Assembly: GCF_039769985.1 (NCBI RefSeq)
Contig: NZ_JBDNCH010000002.1
Location: 992,001-1,056,000 of the forward strand
Origin: Ponticoccus litoralis
GTDB lineage: Bacteria > Pseudomonadota > Alphaproteobacteria > Rhodobacterales > Rhodobacteraceae
Direction of reading: 5' to 3'
Length of the DNA: 64,000 bases
Shown here: piece after piece, positions 53,812 to 61,734 of the stretch
Numbering within the stretch: the first letter of the stretch is position 1
Layout: each line of letters begins with the position of its first letter
Translations under genes and position numbers: made by a program
Notes under the pieces: model-generated
The model's database searches: none
What the model saw: only the letters and a program-made list of their open reading frames with translations
Told to the model about the DNA's origin: nothing

Positions 53812-54595
53812 CTATTCCACCCCCGTCACATCCGGCGTTTCCCAGCCCAGATGCTGGCCGCCGTCGACGCAGAGCAGCTGGCCCGTGACCGCCTTGGCCC
53901 CCAGGAAATACCCCAGCGCCCCGACGATATCCTCGACGTCCGAGCCGCGCCCCAGCACCGTGGCAGCGCGCTGGCGGGCAAAGTCGGACTCGCTCTGCCG
54001 CCCGCCCCGCAGGGTCGGACCCGGGCCGATGCCATTGACCCGGACGCGCGGCGCAAGCGCCTGCGCGGCGGTGCGGGTGAAGGCCCAGAGGCCGGTCTTG
54101 GCGATGGTGTAGCTCATGAACTCGGGCGTCAGCTTGCGCACCCGCTGGTCGATCATGTTGACCACCAGCCCCTGCGCCACCGGCTCGCCCCCGGCGTCGC
54201 GCAGGGGGTCCGGCACCTGCGCGGCAAAGCGCTGCGTCAGGACCACCGGCGCGCGCAGGTTGCTTTCCAGCGCGCGATCCCAACTGGCCCGGGTGCCGCT
54301 TGCAAGATCGTCATGTTCGAAGATCGAGGCATTGTTGACCAGCACCGTCAGCGGCCCGCCCGAGGGCCTCCGCCGCCCGCGCCACCAGCGCGCCGACCTG
54401 CGCCTCGTCCAGCAGGTCCGCCTGCAGCGCCACGGCGCGCCGTCCCATGGCCCCGATCTCTGCCGCAAGCCCCGTCGCGGCCTCTTCCGAGCCGCGGTAA
54501 TGCACCGCGACGTCATAGCCCCGCCGCGCCAGATCCAGCACCATGGCGCGGCCCAGCCTCTGCGCCCCGCCGGTGACAAGCGCCCGTCCCGTCAT
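53812..54595 (-). CDS. Short-chain dehydrogenase/reductase, FolM/pteridine-reductase-like (frameshifted)
   Basis: About 260 residues after correction. ATG 54595 after AGGAG. The nucleotide-binding ALVTGGAQRLGRAMVLDLAR has the TGxxxRxG form typical of FolM/pteridine reductases, followed by YDVAVHYRGS. The frame slips at about 54359-54361 (one G too many); then LTVLVNNASIFEHDDLASGT and the catalytic MSYTIAKTGLWAFTRTAAQ (Tyr-x3-Lys). End region VNGIGPGPTL and LLCVDGGQHLGW. Reduction of dihydropterins is likely; other carbonyl substrates are possible. It lies 10 bases after the exchanger gene. Confidence 0.87.
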
Positions 54596-54604
54596 CGTCA
54601 CTCC

Positions 54605-55552
54605 TCAGATCAGTACGAGGGTGACATAGCCCAGATAAAGCGCTGACAAGACCACGCCCCAAAGCCGCGTCAGGTCGCGCTTGAGGAAGACGAAGGGCAC
54701 CAGCAGCAGCGCCGCCGCGACCATGACACCCAGATCGAAGGCCAGCTCGGGCAGCTCGAAGGGCATGGGGGCGATCAGCGAGGCAATGCCGATGATCGCC
54801 AGCAGGTTGAACATGTTCGAGCCGATGACATTGCCCAATGCCACGTCCGCCTGCCTGCGGATCGCCGCCATGACGGTGGTCGCAAGCTCCGGCAGCGAGG
54901 TGCCGACCGCCACCAGCGTCAGCCCGATCACCTCGTCCGAGACGTTGAACATGCGCGCGATCTCTGTCGAGGCATCGACCAGCAGGTCGGCGCCCAGCGG
55001 CAGGCCGATCAGGCCCAGCAGAAGGAACAGGGCGATCTTCCAGCCCGGCATGCTGGGGTCGGCGCCTTCGGGTTCCTCGAGATCCTCTTCCAGCTGCCCG
55101 GCGCGGCGATGCGCCAGGGCCTGGCCGATCTGGTCGAAAAGGATCACCGCAAGCGCCGCCAGCAGGATCAGGCCGGAGATCCAGTCGAAGGTCTCGCGCA
55201 GCGCCAGAAGGCAGAACAGCGCCGTGGCGCCCAGCATCTGAAGATAGCTTTTCCGGGTGTCGTGGCCCGAGGTGTGCATGATCGTGATCAGGGCCGGAAT
55301 GCCCAGCACCATCAGCACGTTGGCGGTGTTCGAGCCGATCACATTGCCCAGCGCGATGCCCGGCGCGTCCATCAGCGCGGCCTGGGTCGAGATCAGCAGC
55401 TCGGGCGCCGAGGTGCCGAAGGCGACGATGGTCAGCGACACGATCAGCGCCGGGATCCCGACGCGCAGGCTGAGGTTCACGGCCCCCTTCACCAAAGCGT
55501 CACCCGCCAGAAGCAGGATCAGCAGTCCCAGAACAGCGTAGAGGAATACCAT
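54605..55552 (-). CDS. Calcium/sodium (K+-dependent type) exchanger
   Basis: 315 residues, CaCA superfamily (YrbG-like). Two inverted alpha repeats: LTIVAFGTSAPELLISTQAA with GIALGNVIGSNTANVLMVLG, and LTLVAVGTSLPELATTVMAA with DVALGNVIGSNMFNLLAIIG. About ten helices; acidic cytosolic loop EEDLEEPEGADPS between the halves. Inner membrane antiport of Ca2+ with Na+ or H+. Confidence 0.95.
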   Translation of the reverse strand: MVFLYAVLGLLILLLAGDALVKGAVNLSLRVGIPALIVSLTIVAFGTSAPELLISTQAALMDAPGIALGNVIGSNTANVLMVLGIPALITIMHTSGHDTRKSYLQMLGATALFCLLALRETFDWISGLILLAALAVILFDQIGQALAHRRAGQLEEDLEEPEGADPSMPGWKIALFLLLGLIGLPLGADLLVDASTEIARMFNVSDEVIGLTLVAVGTSLPELATTVMAAIRRQADVALGNVIGSNMFNLLAIIGIASLIAPMPFELPELAFDLGVMVAAALLLVPFVFLKRDLTRLWGVVLSALYLGYVTLVLI

Positions 55553-55553
55553 G

Positions 55554-55742
55554 TCAGCCTTTCTTGCCGCAGGGGCAAGGGCCCTTGCCGATCTTGTGTC
55601 GCCCGCAGGCGGGACAGGGGGCGGCGCTCAGCCGGCGGGTGCGGAAACGGTCGATGTGCTTCTGCCCCGGAACGCGCAGTTTGCCGAACATCGCGATCAC
55701 CGCAATGAAAACAAGGAAGAGGGCAACGATCTTCGCCAGCAC
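55554..55742 (-). CDS. Small membrane protein with a Cys-rich zinc-ribbon-like tail
   Basis: 62 residues from ATG 55742. Helix VALFLVFIAVIAMF, then KLRVPGQKHIDRFRTRRLS, and the tail CPACGRHKIGKGPCPCGKKG with four cysteines in two CxxC/CxC pairs, able to bind zinc. The gene starts three bases after the S49 peptidase stop and ends one base before the exchanger start. Recognised as a conserved hypothetical by its context only. Confidence 0.8.
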   Translation of the reverse strand: MLAKIVALFLVFIAVIAMFGKLRVPGQKHIDRFRTRRLSAAPCPACGRHKIGKGPCPCGKKG

Positions 55743-55745
55743 GCG

Positions 55746-56540
55746 CTACAGCCCGAAACGCGCGAATTCCGCGCGCTCTTCGATCTCGCCCATGGCGCCC
55801 TGCAGGGCCCGCGCCCCGACCCGCGACAGCAGCGGTTTCTTGTGCTCGAAACGGCGGAACTGCACCTTGTCGCCGAAGCGCGCCTTCATCTGCGGCACGA
55901 GATGCCCGACGCCATCGGCCAGCCCCTGCTCGACCGCCGCCTGCCCGATCCAGACCTCGCCGGTGAACAGGTCGGGGTTCTCGGCCAGCCTGTCGCCGCG
56001 CCGCGCCCGGATCTGCGCGATGAAGGTCTCATGCAACTGCCCCAGCAGACGGTTCAGCCGCGCCACGTCCTCTTCGCGCTCGGGGCGGAAGGGGTCCAGC
56101 ATGGATTTCGACCGTCCGGCGGTGTGCACCCGTCGCTCGATCCCCTGCCGCTGCAGGAAGACATGCGCCCCGAAGCCCGCCGAGATCACCCCGATCGAGC
56201 CGAGGATCGAACTCGGATCGGCCCAGATCTCATCCGCCGCGCTGGCGATCCAGTAGCCGCCCGAGGCCGCCACATCCTCGACGAAGGCATAGACCGGCAC
56301 CGTCTTGTCCTCGGACAGGCGCCGGATGCGCGCTCCGATCAGCGAGGACTGCACCGGCGACCCGCCCGGAGAATTGATCTCCAGCGCCACAGCGTCGGGT
56401 TTGCCGCGAAACGCCTTTTCCAGCGAATGCGCCACCGACCGGTCGCTCATCGAGGACCGTCCGGCCATGCCGATGGCACCCTGAAGGCGCACCACATGCA
56501 CCCGCGGCCCGGATTTCACGAAGGGGATCCATTTCTTCAT
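55746..56540 (-). CDS. S49 family signal-peptide-peptidase/SohB-like serine protease
   Basis: 264 residues from ATG 56540 (MKKWIPFVKSGPRVHVVRLQ). Single-domain bacterial type: INSPGGSPVQSS, nucleophile S93 in VEDVAASGGYWIASAADEIW, DPSSILGSIGVISAG, and the likely catalytic lysine K145 in HTAGRSKSMLDPF, 52 residues later as in SppA. No clear membrane helix at the N terminus. Degrades signal peptides or membrane protein fragments. Confidence 0.92.
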   Translation of the reverse strand: MKKWIPFVKSGPRVHVVRLQGAIGMAGRSSMSDRSVAHSLEKAFRGKPDAVALEINSPGGSPVQSSLIGARIRRLSEDKTVPVYAFVEDVAASGGYWIASAADEIWADPSSILGSIGVISAGFGAHVFLQRQGIERRVHTAGRSKSMLDPFRPEREEDVARLNRLLGQLHETFIAQIRARRGDRLAENPDLFTGEVWIGQAAVEQGLADGVGHLVPQMKARFGDKVQFRRFEHKKPLLSRVGARALQGAMGEIEERAEFARFGL

Positions 56541-56673
56541 GCCCTGCGATGTAGAGACGCCCCGCGGGCGAAACAAGGCACCCCTCCAAAAGACCCGCCC
56601 CTGTGGCCCGCACACCTCGCGTCACCCCCTTGGGCATGCCGGCCCAAGCCCGCCGAAAACCGCCCCGCCCCGG

Positions 56674-56704
56674 ACTTCTCTGGTCCCGAAAATACCTCGG
56701 GGGG
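56674..56704. repeat. Dispersed intergenic repeat, copy 7
   Basis: ACTTCTCTGGTCCCGAAAAT then ACCTCGGGGGG, a divergent copy in the 266-base gap between priA and the S49 gene. Confidence 0.6.
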
Positions 56705-56718
56705 CGCGCGCCGCGCGC

Positions 56719-56761
56719 GGGGGCAGCGCCCCCGACGGGGGTTTGGGGACGCAGTCCCCAA
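56719..56761 (-). terminator. Paired GC hairpins downstream of priA
   Basis: GGGGGC-AGC-GCCCCC at 56719-56733 and TTGGGGAC-GCA-GTCCCCAA at 56743-56761, both perfect. They lie 46-88 bases after the priA stop on the minus strand. No T tract, as often in GC-rich genomes. Confidence 0.6.
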
Positions 56762-56806
56762 GAGGGGATGCGCGCCACCGGCGCTCAATCCGAAAGGGTC
56801 AGCGCC

Positions 56807-58996
56807 TCAGAAAAAGCTCTGCGGGTCGATGTCCACGGCCATGCGCAGGTCGCCCTTCAGCGAAACCTGCCCGGTCCATTCCGTCAGCGCGGCCTGCAAG
56901 GCCACCCCTTTCGGCGCCTTGACCAGCAGCCGCACCCGGTGGCGCCCGCGCACCCGCGCGATGGGCGCGGCGGCGGGGCCGAAGACCTGCGCGCCGACAC
57001 GCCGGAGGGCGCCATCGTTCCGCGCCAGGTGATTGCCCAGGTCGAAGACCCGGCCCATGTCCTCGCCCGACAGGATGATCCCCGCCAGCCGCCCGTAGGG
57101 CGGCATCCCGGCGGCGCGGCGCTCCTGCGCCTCGGCGGCCCAGAAAGCCTCTTCGTCGCCCGCAAGGATGGCGCGGATCACCGGGTGCTCGGGCTGGTAG
57201 GTCTGCAACAGCGCCGCCCCCGGCGCCTCGGCCCGCCCGGCCCGGCCCGCCACCTGCCGCATCAGCTGAAAGGTCCGCTCGGCGGCGCGCAGGTCGCCGC
57301 CCTGAAGCCCGAGGTCCGCGTCGATCACCCCGACCAGCGTCAGCTTGGGAAAGTTGTGCCCCTTGGCCACCAGCTGCGTGCCGATAATCACATCGGCCCC
57401 GCCCTCGGCGATGCTCAGGATCTGCGCCTTCAGCTCGCGCGCCGTGCCGTAGAGATCCGAGGACAGCACCGCGATCCGCGCCTCGGGGAAATGCTCCGCC
57501 GCCTCTTCGGCCAGCCGCTCCACCCCCGGCCCCACGGCGGCCAGCGTGTCCTCGGCCTGGCAATGCGGGCAGGTGGTGGGCACGGGCTTGCTCTCGCCGC
57601 ACTGGTGGCAGACGAGACGTTTCAGAAAGCGGTGCTCGACCATGCGCGCGTCGCAGTGGTCGCAGCCGATCTGCTGCCCGCAGGCCCGGCACAGCGTCAC
57701 CGGCGCATAGCCCCGCCGGTTGATGAACAAAAGCGCCTGCTCCCCCTTCGCCATGCGCGCCTTGATCGCGTGTTGCAAAGCGGTGGATATCCAGCGGTTC
57801 GCCGGCAGTTTTTCGGCCCGCATGTCGAGGCTGCGCATCTCGGGCAGCACGGCGGCGCCGAAGCGGGCGTTGAGGGTCAGGCGCTTGTATTTGCCCGCGT
57901 CGGCATTGGCCCAGCTTTCCGAGGAGGGCGTGGCCGAGGCCAGCACCACCTGCGCGCCGAGGATCGAGGCCCGTAGCACCGCCATGTCGCGGGCGTTGTA
58001 AAGGACACCCTCCTCCTGCTTGTAAGAGGTGTCGTGTTCCTCGTCGACGACGATCAGCCCGAGGTCCCGGAACGGCAGGAACAGCGCCGAGCGCGCGCCG
58101 ACCACCACCTGCGCCTGCCCCTCGGCGACCATCTTCCAGACCCGGCGGCGTTCGGTCAGGGTGACGCCGGAATGCCATTCGGCGGGCCGCGCGCCAAAGC
58201 GTGCCTCGACCCGGGTCAGGAACTCGGCCGAGAGCGCGATCTCGGGCAGAAGCACCAGCGCCTGCCGGTGCTGCCGCAGGGCCTCGGCCACCGCCTCGAG
58301 GTAGACCTCGGTCTTGCCGGAGCCGGTGACGCCCTTCAGCAGCACGGTCTCGTAACCGCCCGCCCGCTGCCCCGCCCGCAGGCTTTCGGCGGCGGCGGAC
58401 TGGTCTTCGGTCAGGGCCTTGCCGCCGTGGTCGGGGTCGAGCAGCGGAAAGGGCGTGTCGCGCGGGCTTTCCTCCTCGAGAATGGCGCCGGACTTCACCA
58501 GCCCCTTGACCACCGAGGACGTGACCCCCGCCGCCTCGGCCAGCTCGTTCAGGGTCAGCGACAGGCCGCCCATCTCGGCGGCAGCCTCCAGCACCCGGGT
58601 GCGGGCGTCGGTCATGCGGTCGGGGGTGCCCCGGCCCAGCCGGTAGACCCTGCGCATCGACGGCGGATCGCCCAGCCCCGGCGCACGGGTCGCGAGCCGC
58701 AGCATGGCGGGCATCGGGGTCAGCGTGTAGGCCCCGGCCTTTTCAAGGAAGGCGCGCATCTCGTCGCGCATCGGCGCCGCATCCAGCACCCGGATCACCG
58801 AGCGCACCTTGGACAGGTCGAAATCGCCGCGCCCCGGCCCCCAGACCACGCCCAGCACCTTGCGCGGCCCCAGCGGCACCTCGACGAAGGCGCCCAGATG
58901 GCAGCCGCCCTCGGGCGCGCGGTAGTCGAGCGGGCGGTCGAGCGGCTGGGTGGTCAGCACGCCGATCAGCGCGCCGGGGTCGAAGTAGGAGGTCAC
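56807..58996 (-). CDS. priA: Primosomal protein N' (replication restart helicase)
   Basis: 729 residues, normal. 3' DNA-binding N-terminal domain (IGVLTTQPLDRPLDYRAPEG), helicase Walker A LLKGVTGSGKTEVYLEAVAE, DEEH box LIVVDEEHDTSYKQEEG, ASATPSSES. Cys-rich zinc domain CRACGQQIGCDHCD, CHQCGESKPVPTTCPHC (eight cysteines), then IIGTQLVAKGHNFPKLTLVG and QVAGRAGRAE. Restarts stalled forks. Frame intact; unlinked to the S49 gene by a repeat-bearing gap. Confidence 0.97.
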   Translation of the reverse strand: MTSYFDPGALIGVLTTQPLDRPLDYRAPEGGCHLGAFVEVPLGPRKVLGVVWGPGRGDFDLSKVRSVIRVLDAAPMRDEMRAFLEKAGAYTLTPMPAMLRLATRAPGLGDPPSMRRVYRLGRGTPDRMTDARTRVLEAAAEMGGLSLTLNELAEAAGVTSSVVKGLVKSGAILEEESPRDTPFPLLDPDHGGKALTEDQSAAAESLRAGQRAGGYETVLLKGVTGSGKTEVYLEAVAEALRQHRQALVLLPEIALSAEFLTRVEARFGARPAEWHSGVTLTERRRVWKMVAEGQAQVVVGARSALFLPFRDLGLIVVDEEHDTSYKQEEGVLYNARDMAVLRASILGAQVVLASATPSSESWANADAGKYKRLTLNARFGAAVLPEMRSLDMRAEKLPANRWISTALQHAIKARMAKGEQALLFINRRGYAPVTLCRACGQQIGCDHCDARMVEHRFLKRLVCHQCGESKPVPTTCPHCQAEDTLAAVGPGVERLAEEAAEHFPEARIAVLSSDLYGTARELKAQILSIAEGGADVIIGTQLVAKGHNFPKLTLVGVIDADLGLQGGDLRAAERTFQLMRQVAGRAGRAEAPGAALLQTYQPEHPVIRAILAGDEEAFWAAEAQERRAAGMPPYGRLAGIILSGEDMGRVFDLGNHLARNDGALRRVGAQVFGPAAAPIARVRGRHRVRLLVKAPKGVALQAALTEWTGQVSLKGDLRMAVDIDPQSFF

Positions 58997-59070
58997 GGGC
59001 AGCGGTCCACGAAGCTTGGACCAAAGGGGTACGCCAGCGCGCCCGCGAGATCCAAGCGCCGAGCGGGGCG

Positions 59071-59116
59071 CCGAAATCTTGCAAAGATTTCGGACCGTTT
59101 TCTTTCCAAGAAAACG
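59071..59116. repeat. Tandem double-hairpin element, copy 2
   Basis: CCGAAATCTT-GCA-AAGATTTCGG at 59071-59093 and CGTTTTCTT-TCC-AAGAAAACG at 59096-59116. The same size, loop and order as the element at 7204-7249, with compensating base changes that keep the stems perfect. It lies after the stop of the kinase-like gene and before priA. Confidence 0.7.
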
Positions 59117-59124
59117 CCGCCGCC

Positions 59125-59967
59125 TCAGACGTTGGGTTCGCCTTGTAGCCCCAGAAGCTTGCGGAAACCGGTCCAGTATCCCGGCAGCTTCGGCGTCTCG
59201 GTCATGCCCGCCAGCGCCTCCTCGGCCCAGGGCGCCATCTCGCGTCGCGCGAAATCGCGGCCCCAGTCGAGGTAGGCCTGCGCATCGTCAGGCCGCAGGC
59301 GGCAGGCCGATCCCACCAGCCCCACCAGCGTCTCGGGCGGCGAATACCATTCATCCTGAATGCCGGTCACGCGGGCGCGCATCAGCGGGCCGATCACCCG
59401 CATCAAGCGCTTTTCCGAGAAGGTCAGCAGCATGCGCCCCATCTCGTCGCGCGAATAATGGATCAGCGGCGGGAAGGTGTCGAAGAAGACCGCCGCGCCG
59501 TCCCGGATCGCGAAGTTGCGGATCGAGGGATGGAAGCCGATGCGCGTCTCCTGCCCCTCGGCCCAGTGCCAGAAGCGGGCGATGACCTGACCGGCGGCCT
59601 CCATCATCGCCAGCGTCTCGGGCAAAGGCTGCGCCTGCATCAGCGGGCGCATCAGGCTGTCCACCGGCAGCGCCTCCTGCACGATGACGGGGACCGAGGC
59701 GCCCTCCATCTCCAGCAGGTGGAAGGCCGTTTCCGGCATCGGCACGCCACCGGCCAGCAGGGCGGCGACGTAATCTTCGTGGCAGTCGCGCAGGCGCTCG
59801 GCCATGGCGCGGTCGGTCAGGCCCCGGTAGACCTTGATCACCCGGTCGCTGAAGGGCCCCTCGGCGGGCCGGAAGGGCGCGCAGAAGTAGCCCAGCCGGG
59901 AAATGGTCTGCCCGCGCGCCGCGCTGTCGGCGCGGATCAGCGCGGCAAGCGCATCGAGGTCCGTCAT
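59125..59967 (-). CDS. Kinase-like-fold protein, unknown substrate
   Basis: 280 residues. FSDRVIKVYRGLTDRAMAER suggests an ATP-lysine strand; VPVIVQEALPVDSL a hinge; IGFHPSIRNFAIRDGAAVFF followed by DTFPPLIH resembles the catalytic and Mg-binding loops of aminoglycoside-phosphotransferase/small-molecule kinases, although the usual HxD is not clear. I do not recognise a named family. ATG 59967. It lies about 90 bases downstream of the ParA gene on the same strand. Confidence 0.75.
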   Translation of the reverse strand: MTDLDALAALIRADSAARGQTISRLGYFCAPFRPAEGPFSDRVIKVYRGLTDRAMAERLRDCHEDYVAALLAGGVPMPETAFHLLEMEGASVPVIVQEALPVDSLMRPLMQAQPLPETLAMMEAAGQVIARFWHWAEGQETRIGFHPSIRNFAIRDGAAVFFDTFPPLIHYSRDEMGRMLLTFSEKRLMRVIGPLMRARVTGIQDEWYSPPETLVGLVGSACRLRPDDAQAYLDWGRDFARREMAPWAEEALAGMTETPKLPGYWTGFRKLLGLQGEPNV

Positions 59968-60057
59968 GTCAGCTCTCCTTCGCCGGCCTGCCCGCCCCGT
60001 CTGCCTTCACCGCAGTCCACGGGACCGGTCCGCACCGGCCTTTCCTGGCTTCGGGGC

Positions 60058-60699
60058 TTACCCCAGCCCCAGCCGCTCCGCCACCTCGGAAACCAGCGCA
60101 GCCACCTCGTCGCGGGCCGGGGTCCGCGCGCCTTCTTGCGCGCACAGCCCCTTGCCCAGTGCCTCGGCATAGCCCACGCGATGCGCCAGCGAGGCCTGTG
60201 CCACCTCTGCCCCCAGCTTGGTCGCGGCCTCGGTGACCTCGGCCCCCAGCCGCGTGCCGCTGCGGGTGCGGTTCATCACCAGCAGCGTGTCGCGACCCTC
60301 GCGGTTGGCCAGATCCAGCACGCCCTCGGTCGCCCACAGGTCGACATGGCTGACGGAAACCGGCACCACCACCAGATCCGCCACCCGCAGGGCGGGGCGC
60401 AGATCGCTGTCCGCCTTGGGCGGCGTGTCGATGATGACGATGTCATTGGCGGCGGAAAGCTTGCGGCATTCGTAAGAGATGCCCCAGGCCGAGGAGGTGG
60501 CGAAGTCCAGCCCCTCGCAGGCCTCCGGCGTGGCCTCGACCCGGGTCATGAACCAGCGCCCAAGGCTGCCCTGCGGATCAAGGTCCACCAGCGCAACCGT
60601 CAGGCCCCGCGCCCGAAATCCGATGGCGAGATGTGCGGCCAGCGTTGTCTTGCCGCTGCCGCCCTTCTGCTGCGCCACCGTGATCACCCGTCCTGCCAT
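60058..60699 (-). CDS. ParA/MinD-type ATPase
   Basis: 213 residues from ATG 60699 (MAGRVITVAQQKGGSGKTTL). Deviant Walker A KGGSGKTT, LVDLDPQGSLGRWF, switch II IVIIDTPPKADSDL, VVPVSVSHVDLWATEGVLDL and the C-terminal AEALGKGLCAQEG. No ParB gene or parS site is next to it, so it is an orphan ParA, perhaps positioning a protein cargo rather than DNA. Short leader gap to the divergent outer-membrane gene. Confidence 0.9.
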   Translation of the reverse strand: MAGRVITVAQQKGGSGKTTLAAHLAIGFRARGLTVALVDLDPQGSLGRWFMTRVEATPEACEGLDFATSSAWGISYECRKLSAANDIVIIDTPPKADSDLRPALRVADLVVVPVSVSHVDLWATEGVLDLANREGRDTLLVMNRTRSGTRLGAEVTEAATKLGAEVAQASLAHRVGYAEALGKGLCAQEGARTPARDEVAALVSEVAERLGLG

Positions 60700-60890
60700 G
60701 CTGCACCCCTCGCCAGTCCTTGCGTCACCTTGCACCGAGCGGCCCCGCTCTGCCAGCCCCCCGTGACACGGCTACCGGGCCTTCGGCGCCGCGGCACTTC
60801 TGTCGGCGCAACCGGGTGATCGATGCTTAACCCAGCGTTAACCGGGATGACCCCACAGTGAAGGCCCACCCGGACCGCGGGGCCGCCCCG

Positions 60891-61553
60891 ATGCGACTGC
60901 TTGCCGCCTGCCTGTTTCTCGTGCTTTCCACCACATCCGCCCTGCCCGGCGCATGGCCGCGCGAGCGCGGCGCGGGCTTCGCCTCTGCCGATGCCCGGCT
61001 GTCCCGGCCGCAGGACGTGGCGCACCGCTGGCACGAGAATGCGTTCCAGCAGTATTACACCCTATACGTGGAATACGGGCTGACCGACCGCTGGACGCTG
61101 GGATTGGATCTTGGGCGCTCCGTTTCCGGCGATGGCAAGACGGTGGTCTTCCTGCAGTACCCGCTGCGCAACCGGGAGCGTGGCCTTCAGGCCACCGCGC
61201 AGCTCGGCTTTGGCAAGATCTCCGGAAAGGCGGTCCTCCGGCCCGGGCTGGCACTCGGCTGGGAGCTGCCGAAAGGCTGGCTCAGCGCCGAATCCGTCGC
61301 CGAGATCCGCACCGACAGCGGCCTGACCGACCTGAAGCTTGATCTGACATGGGGGGTGACCTTCGACAGCGGCACGAAGTGGATCATGCAGCTTCAGACC
61401 GGGCGGCCCTGGGCTTCGGAGGAATTCGCCCGCGCCGCGACCTCTGTGGTGGTGCCCCTGCGAGGGCAGCTCAGTGTCGAGGCCGGCGTCACATGGGGGT
61501 TGCACACCGACGAAAACCTGGGCGTGAAACTGGGTCTGTGGAAAGAGTTCTGA
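60891..61553 (+). CDS. Probable outer membrane beta-barrel protein
   Basis: 220 residues from ATG 60891, whose first 20 residues are a signal peptide (LLAACLFLVLSTTSALPGA); an upstream GTG at 60858 would add 11 residues and is less likely. Alternating strands such as FQQYYTLYVEYGLTDRWTLG, KTVVFLQYPLRNRER, TDLKLDLTWGVTFDSGTKWI and GVTWGLHTDENLGVKLGLWK, ending in Phe (KEF), fit a small barrel. No named family recognised. Confidence 0.8.
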   Translation: MRLLAACLFLVLSTTSALPGAWPRERGAGFASADARLSRPQDVAHRWHENAFQQYYTLYVEYGLTDRWTLGLDLGRSVSGDGKTVVFLQYPLRNRERGLQATAQLGFGKISGKAVLRPGLALGWELPKGWLSAESVAEIRTDSGLTDLKLDLTWGVTFDSGTKWIMQLQTGRPWASEEFARAATSVVVPLRGQLSVEAGVTWGLHTDENLGVKLGLWKEF

Positions 61554-61734
61554 GGTGTGCCGCCGGACAGGTTCACCGGGGCGCGACACAGAACGGACCG
61601 CGCCCGGCACCCGTGGAGCCGTCGCCCCCCGTCGCCATGCAGCGACCCCCGCGCCAAGGGCAACAGTCCGGCGCCGCGCGGCTGCGCAACCGGGCCCGGC
61701 GCATAGCCGCCGGACCCGTCCCGATACGCTGCCG

